Source of the DNA: DATFRY01 sp035489015
Lineage (GTDB): Bacteria; Myxococcota_A; Polyangia; Haliangiales; Haliangiaceae
DNA: 64,000 nt
Assembly (NCBI GenBank): GCA_035489015.1
Contig: DATHKR010000083.1
Span: 1 to 64,000 of the forward strand
Reading direction: 5' to 3'
The notes beneath the pieces are model-generated. The model made no database searches. It was not told the DNA's origin and saw nothing but the letters and a program-made list of their open reading frames with translations. The translations under genes were made by a program, and so were the position numbers. Positions 1 through 12,576 of this stretch are shown in pieces. Every line of letters begins with the position of its first letter. The stretch's first letter is position 1.

Positions 1-1817
1 GGGCGCCGGCGTCCCAGTAGATCTCGGTCAGGCCGGCGCTGGCGGCGTAGAAGTGGCCGCGGTCGCCGGGCTGGCGGAAGGCGCCGACGTAGGCCACGCC
101 GTCGTCCACCACCACGCCGCCGCGGAAGTGCTCCTTGGCCAGCGTGTAGTCGAAGTTGATGGAGACGTCGGCGATGGTCGGCGTCAGCGACCGGGTCGCG
201 TTCGAGCACATGGTCGCCTTCCACCTGACCGTGCGGCCGACCGGGCTGGGGAACGACACGCAGTAGTCGGTCGCGTGGTCCACGCACGGGCTGGCCAGCT
301 GCCAGCTGGCCGGGTCCTCGTTCGACATGTAGTACTTGATCGATGTGTCGGTCGGCAGGGTCGCCGTCGGCGACATCCGCGCCGCGGTCACCACCATCTC
401 GTTGGTCGACAGCGCGCCGAGGTCGAGGACGCCGGAGACGACGTCGCCGCACGCGACGAACTGTCCGACGACGACCCGGTTGGCGAACAGGAGGTACTGG
501 CCGGAGTTGTTGCCGTCCGCGATGATCGCGTCGATCGTGTGGTCCGGGTCGTGGTCGTAGTCCAGGGTGGTGCCCAGGTCGTAGTCGGTCAGCGCGACGC
601 CGGTGCCCGGCACCGCGACGTTGTACTCGGACAGCTGGGTGGTGAACCCGCCGGAGAAGGGGGTCGAGGTGCCGTTGTTCTTGTAGTAGTAGGCCTTGCC
701 GCCCTGGCTGGTGCAGTTGAAGCCGTCCCGGCCCCACGCGATGTCCGGCCTCCCGTCGAGCGAGAAGTCGGCCGAGACCAGCGCCGAGGCGCCGCCCACC
801 GACGGCACCGACTGCGCGACCGCGTTGAAGCCGCCGCCCGGCAGGCCCGGCCACAGGCTGAAGTTCGAGCACTGGCTGGGCGAGCCGGCCAGGAGATCGA
901 TGACACCGTCGCCGGTGAAGTCGGCCGCGGTCAGGGCGTTGATCCCCTTGTTGCCGAAGTCCTTGCCGGTGATGACGTCCTGGACGGTGAAGTGCGGCAG
1001 CGCCGCGCACGCGGCCCCGGGTGTGTGCGGGGTCGGGCAGTTGTTGAGCAGCGCGACGATGCAGCCGGTCGCGTTCGCGGCGGTCTTCATGCCGCCATAG
1101 ACGACGTCGAGCCAGCCGTCGCCGTTGTAGTCGTAGGAGACCGCGTTGGTCGACGTCTGCCCGTAGTACGGCAGCAGGGTGGGATCGACCATCGGCGAGT
1201 AGGCAGCCTGGAACGTGCCATTGCCGTTGCCGCGGTACATCCGCTGGATGGCGGGCGCCACCGGCGTGGTGTTGCTGGCCTTGTAGTAGAAGAAGTCCTG
1301 CCGGCCGTCACCATCGAAGTCGCCGCAGACCATGCCGGCATGCTGGGTCCCGGTCGCGGCGGCAGGGACGATCGTCGTGGTCAGGACGAACTTGGGCGTG
1401 CGGATCAGGTCCGGGTTGGCCCAGTCCGGCGCCGGGTTCTCGAACGTGCGGTTGCGGTAGTAGTAGATGAAGTTGTTGCCGGACTGCCCGACCACCATGT
1501 CGGTCCATCCGTCGCCATCGAAGTCGGCCGAGCACGACACGTTGTGGCTGTCGGTGATGCCGACGGTGGCGGCCTTGAACGAGCCGCCCTGCCGGTTCAG
1601 CTTGAGGGCGTGATCGGTGGGGTCGTACACCACGCCGCTGGTGCCGGTGCCGGCGAAGCCGTGCAGCGTCTCGCCCTGGTGGTCGGTGGTGCTGGAGGTC
1701 TGCGGGCAGCCCTGGTCGACCGCGACCACCGCGCCGACCTCGGCCTGGCTGGTCAGGCAGAGCGCCGCGATCGAGACCACGGCGGCCCTCCATGGCAGGC
1801 GCCGCGGTTTTCCTTCA

Positions 1818-1831
<14 letters not shown>
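1..1831 (-). CDS. PilY1-like secreted protein with FG-GAP/VCBS repeats (3' end outside window)
   Basis: The first ~30 residues form a basic then hydrophobic signal peptide (..WRAAVVSIAALCLTSQA). The visible 610 residues contain repeated calcium-loop motifs of the FG-GAP/VCBS type (DFDGDGWTD, DFDGDGRQD, DYNGDGWLD, DFTGDGVID, DFSLDGRPD), which predict a beta-propeller. Just before the window edge the segment VAYVGAFRQPGDRGHFYAAS resembles the start of the PilY1 C-terminal propeller (VYVGANDGMLHAF-like); this is my reading, not a search. It is the last visible gene of an operon of minor pilins, exactly where PilY1 tip adhesins sit in type IV pilus clusters, so a pilus-tip or surface adhesin is likely. 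The ATG overlaps the end of the upstream gene by 14 nt, suggesting translational coupling. An ordinary integrin-like FG-GAP protein is the alternative. Confidence 0.72.
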
Positions 1832-2741
<910 letters not shown>

Positions 2742-2763
2742 GACGTCGCTCGTCGTTCACGTG

Positions 2764-3345
2764 TCACCAGCCGTCCATCGTCACCGGCTCGCCCTGGAGC
2801 GGCATCACCACCACGCGGGCGCGCTCGGACGCGCTGCCGTCGCCGTCGAGGTAGAAGGTCATCGGCTCGGTGGCGCCGTTCGGCATGCACTCCATCACCA
2901 GGCCGCCCGAGTCGACCACCGCCTCGGGGCCGAGCCCGGCGGTGAGCGCGCTCGACCGGCGGTAGCCGCCGACCCGGATGCGCCCGGACAGGCGGAAGCG
3001 GCTGGCCGGCGCCCAGCTGGCCGAGGTCGCCGGCGCGGCGTCCTCCTCGAGCACCTCGACCGACACGTCCTGGGCGGTTCGACCCACCACCGGCTGGATC
3101 AGCAGGCGGGCGCGGGCGCTCGAGCCGAGCGCCAGGGCGACCGGGGCGCGGACCTGGCCGCGCGCCACCGCGAGCCGCGAGCACTGGCGGACCGCGTTGG
3201 CCATGCGCACGGCGCCGTGGCCGGGGTCCTCGGGGCGGCGCAAGGTGACGACCGCGCCGGCCGACAGGATGCCGATGATGGCGACGCCGACCATGAGCTC
3301 GGTCAGGGTGAAGCCGTCCTCGCGCCGGAGATCGGCGCCGGTCAC
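2764..3345 (-). CDS. minor pseudopilin, GspH/FimT type
   Basis: 193 residues with a type IV prepilin leader: short basic leader, then G-FTLTELMVGVAIIGILSAG with Glu at +5 of the mature protein. Such proteins are cleaved and N-methylated by the prepilin peptidase and form part of the pilus-tip priming complex. The GTG start overlaps the stop of the PilW-like gene (GTGA). A longer frame continues upstream to 4008, but that part is the shadow of pilW and the leader peptide fixes the start here. The rest of the protein (LDGDGSASERARVVV near the C-terminus) matches the beta-rich globular head of FimT/GspH proteins in general style only. Confidence 0.87.
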   Translation of the reverse strand: MTGADLRREDGFTLTELMVGVAIIGILSAGAVVTLRRPEDPGHGAVRMANAVRQCSRLAVARGQVRAPVALALGSSARARLLIQPVVGRTAQDVSVEVLEEDAAPATSASWAPASRFRLSGRIRVGGYRRSSALTAGLGPEAVVDSGGLVMECMPNGATEPMTFYLDGDGSASERARVVVMPLQGEPVTMDGW

Positions 3346-4505
3346 TTCCTGTCCCCCAGGTTGCGCAGGTCGATGAGCACGTCGGCCGAGCGGTAGATGT
3401 GGTTGCCGGCGTAGCCGTCCGGGCGCGCGGCGTCGGCCACCCCGGCCAGCTGCACACCGGCCCAGTCGCCGATCGGGTTGTGGTCGGTCGCGTCGACGTC
3501 GATCAAGGACGCGGAGTGCGCGGTGGCGACCGAGCGGGTCCCGCGCTGGGTGCGCGCCTCGATGCTGATCCGCATCTCGGTCAGGATCGCGTCGGCCGGC
3601 CGCTCGCCGCTCGGATCGGTCACCTCCTGCCCGTCCGACGAGTACCAGTCGAGCTCCGGGTCGCCGTCGCCGTCGAGGTCGGCCGCGTCGCCGGCCTCGG
3701 CGTAGCGGCTCGCCACCTGCAGCGTGGTCACGCCGAGGGCGAGATCGGTCCAATCGTCGTCGACCATCTCGCCGGTGGGCGAGCCCTGCAGGACGCCGAG
3801 CTCGCGGCGGTCCGGATCGATCCGGTAGCTGCGCCCGATGAAGCGGTAGACCACGGTGTCCGGCCGCGGCGCCTCGTTGAATGTGGCGGCCGCCACCTCG
3901 GTGCACTGCGGGTTGCCGGACGCGTTGTAGGGCGCGCCGGATCCGCCGCCCGAGAAGTGGAGCCGATCGGGAGTCCCGGCCGCGATGCTGGTCACCTTGA
4001 CCACGCACGCGGCGTAGGTGATGACGCCGACCACGCCGGCGGCCGGGCCGGCGATGGCCGAGTTGACCAGCACGACCACGTCGCCGGCCACGAAGGCGTC
4101 GGCCGAGTCGACGTCGGCGAACGCGCGCGCGAGCGGATCGACGCTGATCACCCGCGACGCCGCGCTGGCGTCGGCGTAGTAGACCCGGAGGAGGTCGGGC
4201 CCGGCCCCGTCGGCGTCGTTCACCACCTGGAGCGGCCGGACCAGCGCGGCGGTGTCGCCGAACGCCGCGGTGCGGAAGCCGTCCGACATGAAGAAGCCGG
4301 CCTGGCGCACGTCGGCGGCGATGGCGGCGCGGGTGGTGCGCAGGGTCTCCTGCACCTCGCTGACCTGCGACTGCCCGAAGTAGGCGGTCGACATCTTCCC
4401 CGACACCAGGAAGATGAAGCTGATGATGATGCCGGTCAGCATCATCCCGATCAGCAGCTCGACCAGGGTGAAGCCTCGCTCGCCGGACGGCCGCCCCGCG
4501 ATCAC
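3342..4505 (-). CDS. PilW-like minor pilin
   Basis: 387 residues. The prepilin leader ERG-FTLVELLIGMMLTGIIISF is cleaved after Gly, and Glu5 is present. The large ~350-residue ectodomain and its place after pilV-like and before fimT-like genes fit PilW. It begins with GTG overlapping the upstream TGA (GTGA) and ends overlapping the next start in the same way, so translation through the operon is coupled. Predicted function: membrane-anchored minor pilin of the tip complex that primes pilus assembly together with PilX, PilV and PilY1. Confidence 0.87.
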   Translation of the reverse strand: MIAGRPSGERGFTLVELLIGMMLTGIIISFIFLVSGKMSTAYFGQSQVSEVQETLRTTRAAIAADVRQAGFFMSDGFRTAAFGDTAALVRPLQVVNDADGAGPDLLRVYYADASAASRVISVDPLARAFADVDSADAFVAGDVVVLVNSAIAGPAAGVVGVITYAACVVKVTSIAAGTPDRLHFSGGGSGAPYNASGNPQCTEVAAATFNEAPRPDTVVYRFIGRSYRIDPDRRELGVLQGSPTGEMVDDDWTDLALGVTTLQVASRYAEAGDAADLDGDGDPELDWYSSDGQEVTDPSGERPADAILTEMRISIEARTQRGTRSVATAHSASLIDVDATDHNPIGDWAGVQLAGVADAARPDGYAGNHIYRSADVLIDLRNLGDRK

Positions 4506-4951
4506 AGCGCCTCCTGGCGGGTGCGGAAGCTCTCGAGCACGAGGGTGTGGTCGTGGAGGCCGCCCTCGGCGCCGGCCGTGGCGCCGTCCTCGCTCCAGCT
4601 CACCTCGATCCGCACGCGGAACAGGTCGGGCGAGACCGCGTCGAGCGGCACGATGAACAGGCGGCGCTCGTAGACCCGCTCGCCCCGGCCCGCGGCCTGC
4701 TCCAGCTCCACGTCGATCGGCGCGGTGCCGAACTGGGTCTCCAGCCGGGTGAACGGCTCGCGCCGCACGTCCTCGAGCGCGGCCTCGGCCACCGACGAGG
4801 CCTCGGCCAGGCGGCCGGCGCTCGCGGTCCCCTCGCTGATCACGTGGTGCAGGGTCATGAGGCCGGCCAGCCCGATCAGGGTGACCGCGAGCGTGATGAG
4901 CACCTCGATGACGGTGAAGCCGCGCTGTCCGGTGTCGCTGGTGTTCGTCAT
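4502..4951 (-). CDS. PilV-like minor pilin
   Basis: About 149 residues from ATG 4951. A TTG at 4960 would instead overlap the upstream stop as TTGA, an overlap style used elsewhere in this window, and is an equally good start. The leader QRG-FTVIEVLITLAVTLIGLAGL is a type III signal peptide with Glu5. Length and position between pilX-like and pilW-like genes match PilV. The mature ectodomain contains ERRLFIVPLDAVSPDLFRV followed by an edge-strand pattern typical of minor pilins. Predicted role: minor pilin of the type IV pilus tip complex. Confidence 0.85.
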   Translation of the reverse strand: MTNTSDTGQRGFTVIEVLITLAVTLIGLAGLMTLHHVISEGTASAGRLAEASSVAEAALEDVRREPFTRLETQFGTAPIDVELEQAAGRGERVYERRLFIVPLDAVSPDLFRVRIEVSWSEDGATAGAEGGLHDHTLVLESFRTRQEAL

Positions 4952-4956
4952 CGCGC

Positions 4957-5610
4957 TCAATTCGGCCGCAGGGTGGCCTGGCTGCCGCTATCGACCACGC
5001 CCATGCAGTCGTCGTGGCCCGACCCGTCGGCGTCCATGCCGCGCTGGGCGTAGCCGGCGCAGACGGTGTTGCTGTCGATGAGGAGGCTCTTGCCCGACAC
5101 CTCCACCTCGAGGATCACGCGCGCGCCGTCGGGGCCGTGCCCGGTCGATCGGATCACCACGCGCGAGTCGTCGTCGTCGCCGTCGGCGTAGCCGGGATCG
5201 GAGACGTTGTTGCGGATCTCGACCTCGTACCAGGACTTTCGATCGGCCGAGAACAGGTTGCCGTCCTCGCCCGGCTGGACGCCGTTGCCGGCCACCTCGG
5301 CCCACAGCGCGACGTCCTGGTTCTCCGCGCTGACCAGCTCCGACCAGTGCGCGGCCGCGTCGTGTTGCTTGCGAAGAGCATCCATCGCCACCGCGACGCC
5401 CGCCTCGGACGCGTGGAGCGCGACCGACTGGAAGCGCTCGTGGGTGGTGCCCGACAGCCCGCCCTGCGTGGCGATGAGGGCGACGCCGCCGACGCCGATC
5501 AGGCCGACCAGCGACACCATCGCGACGATCATCGCGCTGCCGCGCTGGTGCGCGTCGCGAGGGGCGAGCGGGGTGAACTGCGACGTATTCACGAAAGCCT
5601 CGTTACTCAT
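4957..5610 (-). CDS. PilX-like minor pilin, first gene of the minor-pilin operon
   Basis: 217 residues. After a long leader comes HQRGSAMIVAMVSLVGLIGV, a PilX-type N-terminus in which the usual FTLxE is replaced by SAMIVAM, as in many PilX proteins that lack Glu5. Low-complexity aspartates (DGDDDDSR) occur mid-protein. An in-frame TAA lies immediately upstream of the ATG, so this is the first possible ATG. It heads the operon pilX-pilV-pilW-fimT-zinc ribbon-pilY1. No strong Shine-Dalgarno sequence is visible. Confidence 0.84.
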   Translation of the reverse strand: MSNEAFVNTSQFTPLAPRDAHQRGSAMIVAMVSLVGLIGVGGVALIATQGGLSGTTHERFQSVALHASEAGVAVAMDALRKQHDAAAHWSELVSAENQDVALWAEVAGNGVQPGEDGNLFSADRKSWYEVEIRNNVSDPGYADGDDDDSRVVIRSTGHGPDGARVILEVEVSGKSLLIDSNTVCAGYAQRGMDADGSGHDDCMGVVDSGSQATLRPN

Positions 5611-5906
5611 TTATCGGACGAAGGAGTCCCATCTTGAGGGGCTACCCCTCTCCGGGGCCGCCCCAGAGCGGAAAAAGCAGTTTTATTTCTTCGGTTTGTG
5701 CGACAAGCGGCGCGGACCTCGGACCTGGGCCCACGCCCACCTCGGATTCGCCCACGACCTCGGGCCTGGACCTCGGGCCGTGGACCTCGGGCCTCCGGCT
5801 CGGATCTGGATCGGCTCCCGTCGACAATTGCTGAGGGCCGAAGTGAGACCCGCGCCGGCTCCCCGCCCGCTCGCGCCTCGGGTGAACGCCCGCGGGGTGG
5901 CGCGCG
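5611..5906. other. intergenic region upstream of the minor-pilin operon
   Basis: No credible gene. The part next to pilX contains a relatively AT-rich stretch (about 5670-5700), read on the minus strand as TTGTCG-N15-TAAAAC, a possible but weak sigma70-type promoter. The middle holds a short imperfect tandem repeat of GACCTCGGGCC at 5756, 5769 and 5783 with degenerate copies before it. The PP2C gene ends at 5907 on the same strand, so this region must also hold its 3' end; I see no clear intrinsic terminator. Confidence 0.5.
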
Positions 5907-6677
5907 CTAGGGAAGCGCCTCGACCAGGACGACGGTGATGTTGTCCTTGCCGCCGCGCTGGTTGGCCAGCGCGACCGCCGCCCCCGCGCCGGCGTCGAGC
6001 ACACCGTCGCCGACCAGCTCGGCCACCTCGAGATCATCGTCGAGGTAGCCGTGGAATCCGTCGGTGCAGAGCAGGAACCGATCTCCCACGCGCACGTCCA
6101 CGTCGGCGGTGTCGACCTGGACGTAGTCCTTGTGCCCCACCGCGCGGGTGATGACGTTGCGCCCGGTGGCCTGCTCGGCCTCCTGGGCAGAGATGAGGCC
6201 GTGCTTGAGCTTGTAGTTGATGAGCGTGTGATCCTCGGTGATCTGGAGGACGTGGCCGCCGCGCACCCGGTACACGCGGCTGTCACCGACGTGGGCCGCG
6301 TAGCAGAAGCGGCCGCGGACCAGCACCGCCGACACCGTCGTGGACATGCCGCGCTTGTCGGGATCGAGCTCGGCCATGCCGAACACCATGTAGCAGGCCG
6401 ACTGCACGCCGTTCTCCAGCAACCGGCGGATCTCCCAGCGCGCCTCGCTGTCGCCCGACGAGGCCAGGCGCGATTGCCGCTCCAGCTCGCCGAGCGCGCC
6501 CTGCACCCACATGCGCAGCTGCTCGACCGCCTCCTGGCTGGCGACCTCGCCCTTCAGGTGACCACCGACCCCGTCGGCCACGACGTAGAAGCCGAGCGCG
6601 TCGTCCCGGTGGAAGGCGTCCTCGTTGATCGTTCGCCGGCGCCCGGCGTCGGTCACCGCGACGGAGACGGTGCGCAT
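5907..6677 (-). CDS. PP2C-family protein serine/threonine phosphatase
   Basis: 256 residues, the usual length of a stand-alone bacterial PP2C (Stp/PrpC type). All metal-binding motifs are present: NEDAF near residue 18, ADGVGGH near 34, HVGDSRVY mid-protein, CTDGFHGYL near 195 and GGKDNITVVLV at the C-terminus. It should dephosphorylate phospho-Ser/Thr using two Mn/Mg ions in the cytoplasm. It is divergent from a STAS-domain protein and a Ser/Thr kinase, its likely counterpart. A TAGAAT box ends 6 nt before the ATG, implying a leaderless mRNA and supporting this start. Confidence 0.92.
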   Translation of the reverse strand: MRTVSVAVTDAGRRRTINEDAFHRDDALGFYVVADGVGGHLKGEVASQEAVEQLRMWVQGALGELERQSRLASSGDSEARWEIRRLLENGVQSACYMVFGMAELDPDKRGMSTTVSAVLVRGRFCYAAHVGDSRVYRVRGGHVLQITEDHTLINYKLKHGLISAQEAEQATGRNVITRAVGHKDYVQVDTADVDVRVGDRFLLCTDGFHGYLDDDLEVAELVGDGVLDAGAGAAVALANQRGGKDNITVVLVEALP

Positions 6678-6683
6678 GCAGAC

Positions 6684-6689
6684 ATTCTA
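6684..6689 (-). promoter_or_regulatory. -10 box TAGAAT of the PP2C gene, leaderless
   Basis: TAGAAT on the minus strand with a 6-nt gap to the ATG at 6677, the arrangement expected of a leaderless transcript. No clear -35 box. Confidence 0.55.
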
Positions 6690-6748
6690 GCCCCGGGGCG
6701 CTGCCAAAGCAGCGCGCCCGTCCCCTTCACCTGATACCCTGGGTGGCC

Positions 6749-7630
6749 GTGGCGGAAGTGTCGTACGGCCAGATCGGCCACCTCTTGCGCGAGCAGCAGC
6801 CGGAGCTGCTGGCGCGCTGGGTCGAGGCGTACCGGGCTTCAGCGGTCAGAATGCCGCATCCGGTGGACCCAGCAGCGGTTTCTCGTCTGGTCGCGCCCAT
6901 CCTCGAGGGCCTGGCCGATGCGCTGGGCCCGTCCCTCGGCGCGCATCGGGGGGCACCCGGCGCGGTGTCGGCCGCGGCGCTGGTGCCGGGCTCGTCGCTC
7001 GCGCGCGAGGTGGAGAAGGCGGTCGCCCTGGTCGGCGCGCTCCTGGCCAGCGGCGACGCCAGCGGCTTCGACGTGTCGGCGCTGTTCTACGCGCTGCGCG
7101 ATCTGTTCGCCTCGATCCCGCTCGCGCCCGACGAGCGCGCCGCGCTGGCCCGCTTCGCCGACTGGCTGAACGCGGTGGCGTGCGACGCGTTCGCGACCGC
7201 GCGGGTCCAGGCCGAGCGCGAGCGATGGCGCGAGCAGCTCGAGGACGGGACGCCGGTGGTGATGGCCGCGGCCGACGTGCCGCTCGCGTTCCTGGTCGGT
7301 CGCCCCGACGGTGTGCTGCTCGACTCGGTGCTGAGCCGGCTCTTGCTGCTGGTGGTGCGCGTCGGCGCGCGCTCGGCGGTGATCGACGCCGCCGGGCTGG
7401 CCGAGCCGGCCCGCCCCGAGCTGCTCGACGCGCTGGGCCGGTTCCTCTCGCACCGGAAGATCAGGGGCGCGGTGTCGCTCATCGTGGTCGGCCTGGCCGA
7501 GGAGCCGGAGCGCGCCTGGCAGGAGCTGGCCATCCGCTCGTCGACCGAGGTGTCGTTCGAGACCTACTTCGATCGCGCGCTCGAGCGCGCTCTCTCGCAG
7601 TCCGGATACCGCCTGGTCAAGACGCAGTAG
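6749..7630 (+). CDS. RsbR-like protein with C-terminal STAS domain
   Basis: 293 residues from GTG 6749. GTG 6743 is also possible, but TACCCT at 6735-6740 lies 8 nt before 6749 and favours it. The N-terminal ~160 residues are helical and alanine-rich, beginning LLREQQPELLARWVEAYR, like the RsbRD N-terminal sensor domain. The C-terminal ~100 residues look like a STAS fold (VLLDSVLSRLLLLVVRVGARS, then AVIDAAGLAEP and SLIVVGLAEEP). RsbR-type proteins work in stressosome-like partner-switching controlled by kinases and PP2C phosphatases. The genes on either side are exactly those classes, so a signalling adaptor is likely. The STAS assignment is by pattern only. Confidence 0.75.
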   Translation: MAEVSYGQIGHLLREQQPELLARWVEAYRASAVRMPHPVDPAAVSRLVAPILEGLADALGPSLGAHRGAPGAVSAAALVPGSSLAREVEKAVALVGALLASGDASGFDVSALFYALRDLFASIPLAPDERAALARFADWLNAVACDAFATARVQAERERWREQLEDGTPVVMAAADVPLAFLVGRPDGVLLDSVLSRLLLLVVRVGARSAVIDAAGLAEPARPELLDALGRFLSHRKIRGAVSLIVVGLAEEPERAWQELAIRSSTEVSFETYFDRALERALSQSGYRLVKTQ

Positions 7631-7748
7631 ATGCGACGCGCGCCACCGCCTCCGCCTTCGCCCGTGCGGGGGGATGTCCGAAAGCCGGTTTGGTCCGCGA
7701 GGATGGCGAGCGGACGCTCCGCGCCGGCGTGTTAGACTGACGCGGGGA

Positions 7749-10379
<2,631 letters not shown>

Positions 10380-10415
10380 GCCATCTCCGGCCGAGCCATC
10401 TCCGGGTGAAATCGA

Positions 10416-11348
10416 TCAGGCGGGCAGGCCGAGCCGCTCGAGCAGCGCGGCGCGCTCGGCCGGCAGCGGGGCGCGCAGGCTGAGCCGCTCGCCGCCGGCG
10501 CGCGGGAGATCGACCGCGCCGGCGTGCAGGAAGGGCAGGGCCACCTCGACCCGCTCGCCGGCGACCTCGATCTCGCCCGGCCCGCCGTACAGCGGGTCGC
10601 CGACCAGCGGCGCGCCGCACGCGGCCAGGTGGGCGCGCACCTGGTGCATGCGCCCGGTCGCCGCGGTGACCTCGAGCAGGGTCGCGCCGCCCGCGCTGGC
10701 GATCGCGCGCCACCTGGTCGACGCCGGCAGCGCGCCGCGATCGCCCCGGCGGGCCGGCACCGCGCGGCGACCGGCCGGGCGCAGCGCCAGATCGCACTCG
10801 CCGTCGGACACCTCGCCGGCGACCAGGGCCAGGTAGCGCTTGTCGACCTCACCGTCGGCAAAGGCGCGGCGCAGCTCCTGCCAGCTGTCCGGATCGCGCG
10901 CCGCGATGAGGACGCCGGAGGTGCCGCGGTCGAGCCGCTGGACCAGGCCGGCCTCGCGCGGATCGCGCCCGGCCGCGCCGCACTCGGGGAAGCGCGCGAT
11001 GAGCGCGTTGGCCACCGTCCCGGTCTCGCCGGCGCGGAGCGGGTGGCTGGGCCAGCCGGCCGGCTTGTCGACCGCGACCAGCGATGGCTCGACCAGGAGC
11101 AGCGCGAGCGGCAGCTCCGCCTGCGCGACCGGAGCCAGCTCGTCACCGGAGGCCGGCTCCTCGCGCAGGGTCACCCGCGCGCCCGGCCCGACCCGGTCAC
11201 CCTTGCGCGCGCGCGCGCCGTCGACCTGGACCGCACCGTCGGCGAACAGCGCGGCCCAGCGCCGCCGACCGACCCCCGGATAGCGGGCGGCCAGCACCAG
11301 GTCGAGCCGACCCGACTCTCCGTCCGCGAGGATGATGACGCGGCTCAT
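10416..11348 (-). CDS. RluA/RluD-family pseudouridine synthase
   Basis: 310 residues. An N-terminal S4-like RNA-binding region (RLDLVLAARYPGVGRRRWAAL) is followed by the synthase domain with the catalytic motif LVQRLDRGTSGVLIAAR, whose Asp in RLDRxTSG attacks the target uridine. It isomerises uridine to pseudouridine in rRNA or tRNA; the exact target cannot be told from sequence. The ATG overlaps the moeA stop (ATGA), so the two are co-translated. A longer reading frame upstream is the shadow of moeA. The gene converges on the DUF4388 kinase gene. Confidence 0.9.
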   Translation of the reverse strand: MSRVIILADGESGRLDLVLAARYPGVGRRRWAALFADGAVQVDGARARKGDRVGPGARVTLREEPASGDELAPVAQAELPLALLLVEPSLVAVDKPAGWPSHPLRAGETGTVANALIARFPECGAAGRDPREAGLVQRLDRGTSGVLIAARDPDSWQELRRAFADGEVDKRYLALVAGEVSDGECDLALRPAGRRAVPARRGDRGALPASTRWRAIASAGGATLLEVTAATGRMHQVRAHLAACGAPLVGDPLYGGPGEIEVAGERVEVALPFLHAGAVDLPRAGGERLSLRAPLPAERAALLERLGLPA

Positions 11349-12547
11349 GCGGGGCGCAGGAGGAGGGCGGGGCAGCGCGCCCCGGCCGGCAGGTCGCCGA
11401 GCTCCGCGGCCAGCTCGACCAGCGCGTCGAAGCCGACCAGCGAGCTCAGCATCCCGGAGCCCTGCTTGGCGTGGAGCTCGGCCTCGAGCCGCTCGCCGCG
11501 CCGGTGGAGCACCGCGCGCAGGTAGTGAGCGCGGCCCGGGCTCTTGTGGGCCGGCCCGGCCAGCACCACCTCGGTGCGCGGCCGCGCGACGTCGACCGCG
11601 CCCTGCAGGGCGAGCAGGGCCGGGCGCACGAACAGCTCGAACGAGACCAGCGACGAGGCCGGGTTGCCGGGCAGGCCGAAGAACAACGCCCCGGTGGCGG
11701 CGGTGCCGAAGACCACCGGCTTGCCCGGGCGCATCGCCACCTTCCAGAAGTCGATCGCCACGCCGGCGGCGTCGAGCGCCTGGCGCACGTGGTCGCGGTC
11801 GCCGACCGAGACCCCGCCCGAGGTGACCACGACGTCGCAGTCGAGCGCGGCCGCCACCGCCGCCGAGGTGCGCGCGCGATCGTCCGGGACCAGCTCGGCG
11901 CGGGCCACCTCGCCGCCCGCCTCGGCCACCTGGGCGGCCAGGGCGTGCTCGTTGGAGCTGAAGATCTGGCCCGGGGCCGGCTCGCCGCCGACCGGACAGA
12001 GCTCGTCGCCGGTGCAAAGGATCGCGACCCGCGGCCGCCGGCCGACCGTCGCGACCGCGCGGCCCAGCGCGGCCAGCATGCCGATCTCTCCGGGGCCCAG
12101 CCCGGTGCCGGGGCCCAGCACCAAGCTGCCGGCGGCGACGTCCTCGCCGGCGCGGCGGACGTGCTCGCCCGGCGGCACCGGCCCGGCGAACCGCGCGCTC
12201 GCGCCGCGGTCGTCGACCTCCTCGCGCATGACCACCGCGTCGGCGCCGGCCGGCATCGGCGCGCCGGTCATGATGCGGAACGCGGCCCCGGCCGGCAGCT
12301 CGGCGCCCGGGCGCGAGCCGCACACCATCTCGCCGGCCACCGGCAGCTCGACCGGTCCCGCGGCCAGGTCGGCGGCGCGCACCGCGAAGCCGTCCATCGC
12401 CGAGTTGTCCCAGGGCGGCAGCGGGCGCTCGGCCCGCACCGACGCGGCCAGCACTCGCCCGCGCGCCCCGGCCAGCGACACTTCCTCGGTCCCGAGGAAG
12501 CGGGCCCGGTCCAGGATCCGGCGGGTCGCCTCGGCCACGCTCAGCAT
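11345..12547 (-). CDS. moeA: molybdopterin molybdotransferase MoeA
   Basis: 400 residues, the standard MoeA length. Motifs: PLPPWDNSAMDGFAVRAADL near residue 50, MTGAPMPAGADAVVMREEV, the MPT-binding CTGDEL and TSGGVSVGDRD, and LPGNPASSLVSFELF. MoeA inserts molybdate into adenylylated molybdopterin to give Mo cofactor in the cytoplasm. TACTCT sits 6 nt before the ATG, marking a leaderless start; upstream in-frame extensions belong to the transglycosylase shadow. It forms a two-gene unit with the pseudouridine synthase. Confidence 0.95.
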   Translation of the reverse strand: MLSVAEATRRILDRARFLGTEEVSLAGARGRVLAASVRAERPLPPWDNSAMDGFAVRAADLAAGPVELPVAGEMVCGSRPGAELPAGAAFRIMTGAPMPAGADAVVMREEVDDRGASARFAGPVPPGEHVRRAGEDVAAGSLVLGPGTGLGPGEIGMLAALGRAVATVGRRPRVAILCTGDELCPVGGEPAPGQIFSSNEHALAAQVAEAGGEVARAELVPDDRARTSAAVAAALDCDVVVTSGGVSVGDRDHVRQALDAAGVAIDFWKVAMRPGKPVVFGTAATGALFFGLPGNPASSLVSFELFVRPALLALQGAVDVARPRTEVVLAGPAHKSPGRAHYLRAVLHRRGERLEAELHAKQGSGMLSSLVGFDALVELAAELGDLPAGARCPALLLRPA

Positions 12548-12553
12548 GGCCGG

Positions 12554-12559
12554 AGAGTA
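12554..12559 (-). promoter_or_regulatory. -10 box TACTCT of moeA, leaderless
   Basis: TACTCT on the minus strand, 6 nt before the ATG at 12547. It lies between the stop of the transglycosylase gene and moeA, so moeA can be transcribed separately. Confidence 0.5.
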
Positions 12560-12576
12560 CCCCACGGCCACCGAGG

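Noticed and set aside
5591..5620. Nine-codon frame overlapping the pilX start (ATG on the minus strand near 5632)
   Set aside because: Too short, no RBS, and no sign of a regulatory leader peptide.
5640..5695. Intrinsic terminator made of GGGG-N3-CCCC hairpins near a T run
   Set aside because: The T-rich stretch is on the wrong side for transcripts of the minus strand, and no plus-strand gene ends here.
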